Assembly: GCA_021805865.1 (NCBI GenBank)
Contig: JAJZDX010000015.1
Coordinates: forward strand, 55,387-119,386
Direction: 5' to 3'
DNA from: Pseudomonadota bacterium
Lineage (GTDB): Bacteria > Pseudomonadota > Gammaproteobacteria > Steroidobacterales > Steroidobacteraceae
Length of the DNA: 64,000 nucleotides
The position numbers and the translations under genes were made by a program. Numbering within the stretch: position 1 is the first letter of the stretch; each line of letters starts with the position of its first letter. Shown in pieces: positions 1 to 8,442 of this stretch. The notes below the pieces were generated by a model that saw only the letters and a list, made by a program, of their open reading frames with translations, made no database searches and was not told the DNA's origin.

Positions 1-146
1 AGGGCCTGAAGCGGTACAACGAGGACGCCGATCTCGATGCGGACTACATCGTGGTCGAGATCGCCCGGCACATCCTCGGGGAGAACTGGATGGCCGATTA
101 CGTCGCCCGCGCCAACGACGGGGGTATCGAGCGGGTGCTGGTCTGA
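1..146 (+). CDS. 3' end of an unidentified protein
   Basis: The window opens inside a reading frame (codons from base 3) that gives 47 residues and stops with TGA at 144-146. The visible tail is acidic and ends WMADYVARANDGGIERVLV. I do not recognise the family from this fragment. It faces the LolA-like gene tail to tail with a 13-base gap, so it belongs to an upstream unit. Its reality rests only on open frame and codon usage like the neighbours. Confidence 0.5.
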   Translation, partial: GLKRYNEDADLDADYIVVEIARHILGENWMADYVARANDGGIERVLV

Positions 147-159
147 GACCGACGCCGCC

Positions 160-738
160 TCAGGATGCGGGAGGATCGATCGCGATCGGCTTGTTGAATC
201 GGCTGAAGTCGGCGACGATGTTGACGCGCTTGCCCTTGATCATCACCCCGTTCATGATCGCACGCACCGGCAGCCGATCGGCGCCGATGTACAGAGTCTC
301 GGTTACACCGCGCACGACACAGCTGTAAGCATGCACGCTCCTGCCATGGAGCGTCCGCATGCCGAGGTCGCGGGCCGTTTTTTCGAGGTCCGCCCTCGAG
401 GCGCCCGCGAGCGGATCGCTCTTGCTCTTTTTCGCCATCCGCTGCGAAATCAGGGTGCCGTAGCGCGGCGGCAGCTCCACCGCATGGCCGTCGGTGACCA
501 TGTAGACATTCTTGCCGATGATCACTTCCTGAAGGTTGCGGGAGGGCACGAATCGCCAGCGGTCGGGCGCAGAGTACTCGACGACCAGCGTTTTGCCGCT
601 GGCGAGGTGCTCCTCGATCCGCCAGGAGGTCGCCTTGAAGAAGGCCGCCCGCATCTGGGCAAGATCGGCATAGGGGCTGGCGAAGGCCGTGGTGGACAAA
701 AGCAGGCCCGCGACGAGGCCGACGCACACTTTCTTCAT
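160..738 (-). CDS. LolA-like periplasmic protein
   Basis: A 192-residue protein with a clear signal peptide (MKKVCVGLVAGLLLSTTAFA, cleavage about residue 20). The mature part resembles the LolA/LolB superfamily: a conserved stretch of the type VVEYSAPDRWRFV near residues 50-65, then alternating beta-strand-like segments. LolA-fold proteins bind lipid acyl chains in the periplasm; whether this one carries lipoproteins or only shares the fold cannot be told. The start at 738 was chosen because GGGGGAG lies about 8 bases upstream and the signal peptide begins there; the frame stays open further upstream but encodes low-quality Arg/Pro-rich sequence. No obvious operon partner. Confidence 0.7.
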   Translation of the reverse strand: MKKVCVGLVAGLLLSTTAFASPYADLAQMRAAFFKATSWRIEEHLASGKTLVVEYSAPDRWRFVPSRNLQEVIIGKNVYMVTDGHAVELPPRYGTLISQRMAKKSKSDPLAGASRADLEKTARDLGMRTLHGRSVHAYSCVVRGVTETLYIGADRLPVRAIMNGVMIKGKRVNIVADFSRFNKPIAIDPPAS

Positions 739-1205
739 GTTTCGAGCTCCCCCTGGCCCGTGTTCCGGGCAGCCTGCGCTCCTTTTAACCGTTTCCCCGC
801 GAGACGGCAAGCCGCCCCGTGGCCAGATGAGTCGCTGCGGCTCGCGCGCTTGAGGATGCATCCACGATGCCGCGCAAGGTCTTCCCACGGCGCCTTGCTG
901 GCGTGGCCGGTGAGCTGAGCAGCCAGCATCGCAAGCTCGCCGAACACTCGCTCTGCCCGGGAGTGCCGAAGCGTGCTCCGGGGTGCAACCGCAGCGAGTC
1001 AGCAGGCTTCTGCGGCTCGCGCGAGCCAAGTACACCTACGCTCATGATGCCCCTTCGCAGGAGAAGTTCGCCGTCCGATGTCGATGCGGGACGAGATCAG
1101 GCCCCACCAGGTGGCGTCGCACCGACGCCGGCCGTTGCGCCGCCCAGCCCTGTGGCTCCCCGAACCCGCGTCGGCCTGCGCGATGTCGTTGGCACAAAGG
1201 CGCTC
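739..1205. other. Intergenic stretch, no gene seen
   Basis: 467 bases between the LolA-like gene and the SpoIIM-family gene. Open frames here are Arg/Ala/Pro-rich on both strands, without start signals or family resemblance. A 14-base perfect palindrome GGCTCGCGCGAGCC sits at 1014-1027. It should contain the promoter of the LolA-like gene, but no convincing -10/-35 pair is visible. Confidence 0.4.
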
Positions 1206-2207
1206 TCAGCGCGTTGTTTCCTTTGCCTTTGCTTTGGGAATCAGCCGGCCGCCGAGCCACAGGAGCATCAGTGTCCAGTATCCGAGCCCCACGGCGAGGC
1301 GCACCGGAATCGACACCGCCGCGCGAGGCGACAGAAACCCTTCGATCAGGCCGGAGCCGAGCAGCAGCAGCGCACAGGCGAGCAGCAGGGGGCCGAGCTG
1401 CGCGGCCCGGCGGCGGAGGGACTCCGTGCGGGTGGAATGCACGGGTCGGATGACGGCCTCGCCGAGCGCCGTACCGGCGGCCGCGGCCAGGCACATGACC
1501 GACAGTTCCACCGGGCCGTGCGCGAGCGTGAATTTCACCAGCCCGAGCTCGAGGCCGTGCTGGTGAGTGAAGGCCAAGAGCCCGCCGAGCATCAGTCCGT
1601 TGTAGGCGATCATGTAGAAGGCTCCCAGCCCGAACAGGATGCCCGAGCAGAACGCCCCCAGAATCACCATCACATTGTTGGAAAAGATGCGTGCCGACAG
1701 CAGCGCCGGCGGCGCGAGATTGAGCACCTGGTAGGTCCACAGGTGTCCGCGCTCGACGCCGTCGATCATCCGCGGGCTCGCGATCAGGGTGACCAGCGCC
1801 GGGTAGGTATCGATCAGCCACCAGCCCGCGAGAGCGCTCGCCACGAGCAGCGCCGCGAGCCACAACGCCAGCGTCCTCACGGATGCGGCGGCCGCGGGAA
1901 TCTCGTCACGAATCAATCTCAGCCATCTTGAGCCCGTGAGCCGCGGCGCGCGGTTGATCGCCGCGTGCAGCGTTGCGCAGGTGTTCTGCAGGGCGGCGGT
2001 CAGTAAGCCCGCCGGCATGAGCTCACGCGCGCTCGCCAGATGCTGGGTCAGGACACGGTAGGTCCGCAGGGTGTGCAACGCCTCATCCACCGTGGCATGG
2101 GGACGCCGCGGTGCCGCCGCAGCCTCCGCCGCGAGCGCCTCCCACCGAGGCGCCTGCGTACGGATCCAGACCGCTGCCGGCGATTCAGTGTCTGGACTCG
2201 CCGGCAA
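1206..2207 (-). CDS. SpoIIM-family (DUF95) membrane protein
   Basis: A 333-residue protein with a soluble N-terminal half (about 1-105) and a membrane C-terminal half. Hydrophobic segments lie about 113-132, 178-200, 203-215, 233-250, 271-290 and 302-320. The motif AHGPVELS (about 229-236) and the arrangement of helices match the stage II sporulation protein M family. In non-sporulating proteobacteria this family occurs beside RDD, MoxR and DUF58 genes, as here; its biochemical role is unknown. It starts inside the end of the RDD gene (23-base overlap), so the two are one transcript and probably translationally coupled. Confidence 0.85.
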   Translation of the reverse strand: MPASPDTESPAAVWIRTQAPRWEALAAEAAAAPRRPHATVDEALHTLRTYRVLTQHLASARELMPAGLLTAALQNTCATLHAAINRAPRLTGSRWLRLIRDEIPAAAASVRTLALWLAALLVASALAGWWLIDTYPALVTLIASPRMIDGVERGHLWTYQVLNLAPPALLSARIFSNNVMVILGAFCSGILFGLGAFYMIAYNGLMLGGLLAFTHQHGLELGLVKFTLAHGPVELSVMCLAAAAGTALGEAVIRPVHSTRTESLRRRAAQLGPLLLACALLLLGSGLIEGFLSPRAAVSIPVRLAVGLGYWTLMLLWLGGRLIPKAKAKETTR

Positions 2208-2925
2208 GCAGCGCCTCCAGGCGGCCTTGCAGGGCGCGACTGCTCAACGCCTCGCCGCGCCGCGGATCGAATCCGGGATCGAGCTTGCAGAGCAGCTCGC
2301 GCGCCAGCCGGACACGCCGGGCCTCCTCCAGCGACCGCCAGCGATCGAGCAGATCGTGGATCAGCTGCAGCGCCTCGGCCGACAGCGCCGTGCGCTGCAT
2401 TTGCGCGCTCAACCGGCTGAGGGACTTCACGGAATCGGCCTCATCGAGCACCAGCACGGTGCCCGCCACCATGTCCCCGAGCCGCACTCGCTGCTTCGTG
2501 AGCATGCAGCAAGTGAGACCGACGACGTAAAACACCGGTAGAGCATCGATCAGGCGGAAGAGATTGCGGATGAGCAGCGCGCCCGTTCCGGGAGTCGCAC
2601 CCTCGAAGGTGGCGATCCGGGCGCCCGCCTTGCGCAGGCCCGGAGTGCGGCCCCGCATGGCCACCTCGAGCACGGGCTGATAGAGAAAGTAGGTCGCCAA
2701 CGCGAGAACGACGGCTGCGACCATCACCGTGTGCGCAAGCGGCGCATCGGCTGCGATCCGCGGCAGCAGCCGCAGCAGCGACCCGGCCAGCAGCCACGCC
2801 AGCGCGAGCAACAGTCGGATCAACCAGTCGGTCAGAAAGGCGTAGCTGCGCGTGCCGGGGCCGGCGATCCGGACCCTCATGTCGACACCCGTCAGGCTGC
2901 TGACGGTGAGCTCTTCCTCGGCCAT
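2185..2925 (-). CDS. RDD-family membrane protein
   Basis: A 246-residue protein. Residues about 20-140 form an RDD domain with two to three hydrophobic segments; the signature Arg and Asp residues are visible in 'FLTDWLIRLL' and in 'RNLFRLIDALPVFYVVG'. The C-terminal 70 residues are hydrophilic and helical. RDD proteins are small membrane proteins of largely unknown function, often in MoxR/DUF58 neighbourhoods. The start at MAEEELTVSS (2925) matches where family members begin. The gene is first in a leftward pair with the SpoIIM-family gene and divergent, across 105 bases, from the rest of the cluster. Confidence 0.85.
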   Translation of the reverse strand: MAEEELTVSSLTGVDMRVRIAGPGTRSYAFLTDWLIRLLLALAWLLAGSLLRLLPRIAADAPLAHTVMVAAVVLALATYFLYQPVLEVAMRGRTPGLRKAGARIATFEGATPGTGALLIRNLFRLIDALPVFYVVGLTCCMLTKQRVRLGDMVAGTVLVLDEADSVKSLSRLSAQMQRTALSAEALQLIHDLLDRWRSLEEARRVRLARELLCKLDPGFDPRRGEALSSRALQGRLEALLAGESRH

Positions 2926-3030
2926 CCGGTTAAGATGAAATGGTTGCCCGCCAAGACCGAGCTTAGCTATTCTGCCCGGTCTGGACAAGGCGGACGCACG
3001 CCCGCACCCTCACAACTGCGCGGAGCGATC
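2926..3030. promoter_or_regulatory. Divergent promoter region of the MoxR cluster
   Basis: 105 bases separate the divergent RDD and membrane-protein genes, so both promoters must lie here. The sequence around 2930-2975 is relatively AT-rich for this genome ('taagatgaaatgg', 'cttagctattct'), as expected for promoter DNA. I cannot place -10/-35 elements with confidence. Confidence 0.45.
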
Positions 3031-3951
3031 ATGAAGTACGTGGCACCATCGGAGCCTCAGCCGATCGGGGGTGTCCTCGATGACTGGCTGCGCCTGTTCC
3101 GCTGCTCTTTTCGCCGCTGTTGGCCCCTGGCCTTGATCGCAGCCGGCGCAGGCATGGCGCTGCAGCTGATCGCCATCCCAAGGCCTCCTCGCCCGGGCTT
3201 GTCCCTGCTGCAGTATTTGCAGCAGACAGCCTCCATGGTGCATACGCCTCAGATCATCGTCGGCGACGTCATCTTCTGGCTGATCGTCCTGGTGGTGTAC
3301 GGGGCGTTGCTTGCGCAACAGGCGGCCGTGGCTCGAGGCGATGAGTCCCTGTCGATCGGTGACTCGCTCTCGGCGGGCCTGCGCCGACTGCCGCGCATGC
3401 TGCTCGGAGGATTGCTGCTCGCGCTGATTCTCGGGGTGATCATCCTGCCGGCGGCAATCAGCGCAGGTCTGCTCATCGGCCTGCATCAGGCGGGCCGCGA
3501 GCCCGTCCCGCTGCTCCTCGGAGCCGCCGCCGGCATGCTTGCGCTGGCGCTCCTGCTGCTCTACGTGTGGGTCCGCCTGGAATTCTGGCTGCCGGTCATG
3601 TTCGTGGAGAACTGCGGCGGCGCGGCCTGCCTCGGCCGCAGCTGGCGCCTGGTGAAGGGGCACTGGTGGCGGGTCACGGCGATCACCTTCGTGGCGGGCA
3701 TCATCATGTGGATCCTGAATCTCGCCATCGGCGGCACCCTCGGCCTGATCGGCGGATTCTTCGCCTCGCACGGTTTCAGCCCCGGCGACATCCTGTACCG
3801 GATACGCATCGGCGCGGCCCTCGCCCTGCTCGCCCGGCTGGTCACGATGCCGCTGCTCGCTGCGATGTGGCTCGCGATCTACCACGACCTCAGGCTGCGC
3901 CTCGAGGGCTTGGATCTCACCGCGCGCGCGGAGGCGCTGGGCGGCCGCTAA
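3031..3951 (+). CDS. Multi-pass membrane protein of the MoxR cluster
   Basis: A 306-residue, very hydrophobic protein with about six membrane segments (roughly residues 32-50, 78-100, 128-155, 165-190, 215-245, 265-290). A short hydrophilic N-terminus is followed by a sequence of the type 'GGVLDDWLRLFRCSFRRCW', common in DUF-type membrane proteins that precede DUF4129 genes. Function unknown. The ATG at 3031 is preceded by GGAG at a good distance; upstream in-frame codons lie in the divergent gene and are unlikely to be used. It ends 3 bases before the next gene, so the rightward operon begins here. Confidence 0.75.
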   Translation: MKYVAPSEPQPIGGVLDDWLRLFRCSFRRCWPLALIAAGAGMALQLIAIPRPPRPGLSLLQYLQQTASMVHTPQIIVGDVIFWLIVLVVYGALLAQQAAVARGDESLSIGDSLSAGLRRLPRMLLGGLLLALILGVIILPAAISAGLLIGLHQAGREPVPLLLGAAAGMLALALLLLYVWVRLEFWLPVMFVENCGGAACLGRSWRLVKGHWWRVTAITFVAGIIMWILNLAIGGTLGLIGGFFASHGFSPGDILYRIRIGAALALLARLVTMPLLAAMWLAIYHDLRLRLEGLDLTARAEALGGR

Positions 3952-3954
3952 GTC

Positions 3955-4896
3955 ATGCTGGCCCGAGGGGTGTTGGGACTGACGGTACTGGCGCTCTCGC
4001 TCGGCGCGCCGCTCAGGGCCCGGCCAGCGCCCGCCGCCCTCGCCCGGGTCGCCCACTGCGCCTTGCACGCGAAGTCGACGCTCGTGGGTCTGGCGGCGCT
4101 GCGTGCCGCCTGCCCGGGCATCGGCAAGGCGATCGAGGGTCTCGGCCTGACCACGTTCCTGCCCGATCACTGGCGCAGGAGCCTCACCCCGCGCGCGCTC
4201 GCCGGCCTGAGCGCGCTGGCGAGCCGCTATGGCGGCCGGCCGCTCTCGACCGCCCCCGAGCCTTTCGTCCTGCGTGCCATCGCCCGGACGCTCAAACCTC
4301 CGGTGCCGCCGCCCGGCTGGTGGGAGCGGGTCAAGGTATGGCTATGGCGCCGGGCAGGGCCGATTTTTCACCGGCTACGGCAGTGGCTGGACTCCGTGGC
4401 GCGCAGCCCCGCGCACCGCGCCATGGCCTACGCGCTGCTCTACGCTCTCGGCGGGCTCCTTCTGCTCACCCTCGCCGTGCTCGCCTACATCGAGTTGCGC
4501 TCGGCGGGACTCATCGGCTCCAGGCGCCGCACGGCCCGCTCGCGCCCGCGTGCTGGCGCCGCAGCCCGCTCGATTGCCGCCTGCCCCGGCGGCGAGCCGG
4601 ACTGGAGCCGGCTGCGCGCCCGGCCGGCTCGCCTGTTGCGTGTGCTCATCGAGGCTCTCGCGAGCACACAGCGCATCGAGCGCGACTGGCACCTCACCTT
4701 CCATGAGATCTCCGCACGGGCGCGCTTCGACTCCCCGCGTCAACGGGAGGACTTCGAGCAGGTCGTGCGGCTCGCCGAGCGCGAGCTCTACGGGCCGGGA
4801 GGGCCGGCCCCCGTACCCGAGGAGACATTGCGAGCAGCAAAGGCCCTGCGTGCCGAGCTGCTGGCGCCGGCCACAGGCCCGGTCGGTGCGCCATGA
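3955..4896 (+). CDS. DUF4129-like membrane protein
   Basis: A 313-residue protein: N-terminal hydrophobic signal/anchor (about 1-22), a long extracytoplasmic region, one strong membrane segment (about residues 160-182, YALLYALGGLLLLTLAVLAYIEL), and a cytoplasmic C-terminal domain. That last part (HLTFHEISARARFDSPRQREDFEQVVRLAERELYG) has the character of the DUF4129 domain that also ends bacterial transglutaminase-like proteins. It lies between the membrane protein (3-base gap) and the DUF4350 gene (ATGA overlap), so it is in the middle of one operon. The role is inferred only from context: a membrane component working with the MoxR ATPase. Confidence 0.7.
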   Translation: MLARGVLGLTVLALSLGAPLRARPAPAALARVAHCALHAKSTLVGLAALRAACPGIGKAIEGLGLTTFLPDHWRRSLTPRALAGLSALASRYGGRPLSTAPEPFVLRAIARTLKPPVPPPGWWERVKVWLWRRAGPIFHRLRQWLDSVARSPAHRAMAYALLYALGGLLLLTLAVLAYIELRSAGLIGSRRRTARSRPRAGAAARSIAACPGGEPDWSRLRARPARLLRVLIEALASTQRIERDWHLTFHEISARARFDSPRQREDFEQVVRLAERELYGPGGPAPVPEETLRAAKALRAELLAPATGPVGAP

Positions 4897-6134
4897 GGGA
4901 GAGGCTGCTCACGCTGCTGTTCGCGGCCGGTGCACTGGCTCTGTTCTACGTGTTGTTCTTCCCCAAACCGCATCTTCGGCCCACCGCCCTGGGCTTGCCT
5001 CTGTCGACGGACGCCCGCCCGGAAGGGTATCTGGCGATCTGGCGCTGGCTCGCCAGGGAGCACATTCCCCGGTTGAGCCTGCGTCACCGCTATGGGAGGC
5101 TTCTCTCTCTCTCGCCTTCGAAGGGCAACCTGCTCATCATCACGCTGCCGCAGCGGCTGCCGGCGCACCAGATCGAGCGCACCAGGCTGCTGAGGTGGGT
5201 GGCTCGAGGCAACACGCTGCTGATCGCCGCCGCGCTCGATGATGAGCCGGCCTGGGCGCCCGGCATGGACGATGCGGCGATGATGCGCTTCCTCGAAAGC
5301 GCCGCCGGCCTGACATTCACGCCTGCGTCCGCCTCCACCCTGCTGCGCTCGATCACCGCGAGCCGCCTCGACATCCGCCCCCAGGGCGCGCAGCCGCTGC
5401 TGGCCGGGGTCGGGCGGATCACCGCTTTGCTGCCGCTGCCCTCCCGCTCCTGGCACGCGCACCTGAGGAACGGCGGATTTCCCGCCGGGGTTGCCGGCCT
5501 GCCTCTGCAGCTCGCGGCGCGCAGCGACAACGGCACGCCCGCCCTGTGGCTGGAGCGCCTGGGCTCCGGCCAGATCATCCTCAGCGCCGTTGCGAGCCCG
5601 TTCTCCAACGCGGGATTGACGTTTCCCGGCAACGCACGGCTCCTGTCCAACATCATCGCATGGTCCCGGGGCCCGAGCGGAGCGGTCGTGTTCGACGATG
5701 CACACGAGGGACTCGCCGCCTTCTACGACGCCCGGGCATTCTTCGCCGATCCGCGCCTGCACGCCACGCTGGCCTGGATCGTGGGCCTGTGGCTGATACT
5801 CGTCGTGGGCGTGCGGCCCCTGCGGGCAAGGTCCCCGGGCTGGCGGCCGCTCGATGAAACCGCCTACGTCGAGGGCAGCGCTCGCTATCTCGCAGCCGTG
5901 GTCGATCCCGGCGAGGCCGCGCAACGTATGATCGAGGACTTTTTCCGCGACCTGCCCGGACGTCCGCCGCAATCCGCAGCGGACGGCTGGCAATGGCTCG
6001 AAGCGCGGCGGAGCATTGCGAGCGCCGACCGGGAGGCGCTGCGGACCTGCTACGAGCGCGCCCGTGCCGGCAGGCGAGTCAATCTGGTCCGGCTGCAGAA
6101 TCTCCTGGCACAACTACGCAAGGCAACGGCATGA
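4893..6134 (+). CDS. DUF4350 domain protein
   Basis: A 413-residue protein with an N-terminal membrane segment (about 5-20), a periplasmic/extracytoplasmic DUF4350 domain (about 40-270; 'GRLLSLSPSKGNLLIITLPQRL', 'LLRWVARGNTLLIAA'), a second membrane segment near residues 290-310 ('LAWIVGLWLILVVGVRPL') and a helical cytoplasmic tail. DUF4350 proteins resemble glutamine-amidotransferase-fold domains without known enzymatic function. Both ends use ATGA overlaps (4893-4896 and 6131-6134), so it is translationally coupled to the DUF4129-like gene before it and the MoxR gene after it. Confidence 0.8.
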   Translation: MRERLLTLLFAAGALALFYVLFFPKPHLRPTALGLPLSTDARPEGYLAIWRWLAREHIPRLSLRHRYGRLLSLSPSKGNLLIITLPQRLPAHQIERTRLLRWVARGNTLLIAAALDDEPAWAPGMDDAAMMRFLESAAGLTFTPASASTLLRSITASRLDIRPQGAQPLLAGVGRITALLPLPSRSWHAHLRNGGFPAGVAGLPLQLAARSDNGTPALWLERLGSGQIILSAVASPFSNAGLTFPGNARLLSNIIAWSRGPSGAVVFDDAHEGLAAFYDARAFFADPRLHATLAWIVGLWLILVVGVRPLRARSPGWRPLDETAYVEGSARYLAAVVDPGEAAQRMIEDFFRDLPGRPPQSAADGWQWLEARRSIASADREALRTCYERARAGRRVNLVRLQNLLAQLRKATA

Positions 6135-7081
6135 ACGCACTCGAGGATCTCGAACTCCGCATCCAGGGGTGCCTGGAAGGCACGGTGATCGGCCTGCGGG
6201 AACTGATCCGCGCGCTGGTGATCGCCGTGGTCTCACGCGGACACGTGCTGGTCGAGGGCGCTCCGGGGCTCGGCAAGACCCTGCTCGGCAAGACCCTCGC
6301 GGCGGCGCTCTCCGGCCGCTTCACGCGCATCCAGGGCACGGCGGACCTGATGCCATCGGACATGACCGGCGTGCATGTCCTCGATGAGGCCAGCCGCAAA
6401 TTCGTGCTCCACCCCGGACCGGTGTTCACCGATGTGCTGCTGGTCGATGAGATCAACCGCGCCAGCCCGAAGACGCAATCCGCCCTCCTGCAGGCGATGG
6501 AGGAGCGCCAGGTCTCCATCGACCGGCAGACCTATCGTCTGCCGGGCGGGTTCCTCGTGATCGCCACCCAGAATCCACACGAGTTTGAAGGCACGTTTCC
6601 TCTACCCGAGTCCCAACTCGACCGTTTCATGATGCGCGTCGACGTCGGCTACCCGCAGACCGGGGATGAAGCCCGCGTCCTCGACCGCTACGGCACGATC
6701 GCCGCGGGCGCCACCGCGCCCGAGGGCGCGCCCGCGGCGACCATCACTGCCGAGCACATCGAGGCGGCGCGCGAATACGCCGACCACGTGCACGTTTCAG
6801 CCGAGTTGACGGGCTACGTGCTCGCGATCGCAAGAGCTTCGCGCGAGCACGGGCAGATTGCGCTCGGACTGTCCACGCGCGGCGCACTGGCCTTGATGCG
6901 CGCCGCGCGGGTCGCAGCCGGGCTGCGCGGCTCGGAGTTCGTCACGCCGGACGATGTGAAACTCGTGGCCCCGTGGGTCATCCCGCACCGTCTCAATCTC
7001 ACCTCCGAGGCGGCGCTGGAGGGCCGAAGCGATCGCGAGCTCGCAGGCACTTTGCTCGAGCGAGTGCCGGTGCCGCGCTGA
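6131..7081 (+). CDS. MoxR-family AAA+ ATPase
   Basis: A 316-residue AAA+ ATPase. Walker A GAPGLGKT is at about residues 42-49, Walker B is LLVDEIN near 105, a sensor-1 type IATQNP follows, and PLPESQLDRFMMR is the MoxR signature. MoxR ATPases are chaperone-like motors that act with von Willebrand-domain or DUF58 proteins to mature or assemble envelope and enzyme complexes. The start was placed at 6131 because the ATGA overlap couples it to the DUF4350 gene and the protein then begins as family members do; the frame is open further upstream inside the previous gene. The DUF58 partner follows after 15 bases. Confidence 0.92.
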   Translation: MNALEDLELRIQGCLEGTVIGLRELIRALVIAVVSRGHVLVEGAPGLGKTLLGKTLAAALSGRFTRIQGTADLMPSDMTGVHVLDEASRKFVLHPGPVFTDVLLVDEINRASPKTQSALLQAMEERQVSIDRQTYRLPGGFLVIATQNPHEFEGTFPLPESQLDRFMMRVDVGYPQTGDEARVLDRYGTIAAGATAPEGAPAATITAEHIEAAREYADHVHVSAELTGYVLAIARASREHGQIALGLSTRGALALMRAARVAAGLRGSEFVTPDDVKLVAPWVIPHRLNLTSEAALEGRSDRELAGTLLERVPVPR

Positions 7082-7096
7082 CAGCCGGATCCTGCG

Positions 7097-8389
7097 GTGA
7101 GCCTGCGACGCAACGCCCTGCTGCTGGCTCTGTTGACCGGCGTGCTTGCCATATTCGGGCAGTGGGACCCGGCGCTCGCCCGATGGTGGTGCCTGCCCGC
7201 CGGAGTGTTGCTCGCCGGCCTCGCCTGGGAGGCTGCCGCGACCGGTCGCTGCCGCGTGCAGCTGCGACTCGCCGGACCCGAGCGCTGGCGGCTCGGACGC
7301 TGGCATGCGATGCGGCTGGTGTTTGCGCAGAGCGCTCGCGGCAGCGCATGGATCCAGGTCGTTCTGGCGGCGCCGGCGGAATTCGCCGCGGAGCCGCGTG
7401 TCGAAACGTTGCGCCTCGTCCGGGATCGCGAGACGACGGCCACGCTCGAGGCCAGCGCGCGCCGCCTGGGCCGGCACGAATGGCCGGCGCCGAGGATGCG
7501 GCTGTCGGGACCTCTGCAATTGGCCTGGTGGCCGAAGCGTATTGCCGTCGACTGCGTGGTCACCGTGGTTCCCGACGTCGTCAGCCGGCCCACCGGCGCC
7601 ACCGCCGACACCAAGGGCGGAGAGCAGCGCGCCCATGTTGCCGCCGGCGGCGTAGCCGAGATTCTGCAGCTGCGCGAGTACCGGCACGGCGATCCGCTGC
7701 GCCTGCTCGACTGGAAGGCGAGCGCGCGTCGCGGCAGGCTGATCAGCCGCGAGTTGGCCGAGGAGCGGCACTTGGAGATCATGATCGCGGTCGACGCCGG
7801 AAGATCGAGCGGACTTGCGGCCGGCGAGATCGACCGTCTCGGTCTTTACGTCAATGTCGCCGCGCGTCTGGCGCAGAGGGCCTCGGAAATGGACGACGCC
7901 GTGGGTGTGCTGGTGTTCGCCTCACAGCCTCTCGCGCTGTTGCCGCCCGCCCGCGGTGAGGCGGCCGTCGTGCGCATCCGCCGGGCGCTCGCGGCCTGCC
8001 GCGTGCAGCCGGGCATATCCAACCCCGCCCTCGCCGCCGCCCGCATCCGCGCGATGAGCCACCGGCGAACCCTGGTCGTCTTGCTGACGGACCTGGCGGA
8101 CGCCTCGGAAGATCAGCTCCTGCAGGCGGTGCGCCTGCTCAGCCCCAAGCATTTCACGTTCATCGCAGGGCTGGAGAATCCGAGCATCGTGGCGTTGCCC
8201 CTGGCGCGGGCGGAGGAGCCGCTGGCCGCGTACCGCACGCTCGCGGCAACCGAGTATCGGCACGCGCTCTCGAGCAATGTGCGCGCCCTGCGCGCGCTCG
8301 GCGCCGCGGCCATCGCCGCCCGGCCCGAGCACCTGGATCGGGCGGTGCTTGCCGCTTACCGTGAGGTGCGCCATCGGCGCAGGGTCTGA
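7097..8389 (+). CDS. DUF58 domain protein, MoxR partner
   Basis: A 430-residue protein with two N-terminal hydrophobic segments (about 5-22 and 28-45). The DUF58 signature region (EILQLREYRHGDPLRLLDWKASARRGRLISRELAEE) lies at about residues 190-225. A von Willebrand factor A-like region follows, starting 'LEIMIAVDAGRSSGL', whose DxGxS resembles a metal-ion-dependent adhesion site. DUF58 proteins are the usual partners of MoxR ATPases. Translation starts with GTG at 7097. It is the last gene of the rightward operon and ends 54 bases before a convergent SDR gene. Confidence 0.88.
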   Translation: MSLRRNALLLALLTGVLAIFGQWDPALARWWCLPAGVLLAGLAWEAAATGRCRVQLRLAGPERWRLGRWHAMRLVFAQSARGSAWIQVVLAAPAEFAAEPRVETLRLVRDRETTATLEASARRLGRHEWPAPRMRLSGPLQLAWWPKRIAVDCVVTVVPDVVSRPTGATADTKGGEQRAHVAAGGVAEILQLREYRHGDPLRLLDWKASARRGRLISRELAEERHLEIMIAVDAGRSSGLAAGEIDRLGLYVNVAARLAQRASEMDDAVGVLVFASQPLALLPPARGEAAVVRIRRALAACRVQPGISNPALAAARIRAMSHRRTLVVLLTDLADASEDQLLQAVRLLSPKHFTFIAGLENPSIVALPLARAEEPLAAYRTLAATEYRHALSSNVRALRALGAAAIAARPEHLDRAVLAAYREVRHRRRV

Positions 8390-8404
8390 GGGCGGGGCGG
8401 GCAC

Positions 8405-8425
8405 GATGCGCGGATCGAGCGCATC
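8405..8425. terminator. Possible bidirectional hairpin between convergent genes
   Basis: GATGCGC and GCGCATC form a perfect 7-bp stem around a 7-base loop in the short gap between the DUF58 gene and the convergent SDR gene. There is only a weak T tract (TTGAT) on the plus strand, so a rho-independent terminator is possible but not convincing. Confidence 0.3.
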
Positions 8426-8442
8426 TTGATATGGGCGCGGGC

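Noticed and set aside
1014..1027. 14-bp palindrome GGCTCGCGCGAGCC as an operator
   Set aside because: Short GC palindromes are frequent by chance in DNA of this composition, and it is not near a clear promoter.
3010..6113. Long minus-strand frames opposite the MoxR operon
   Set aside because: They mirror genes with clear motifs and tight overlaps on the plus strand; composition is Arg/Gln/Glu-rich with no family features.
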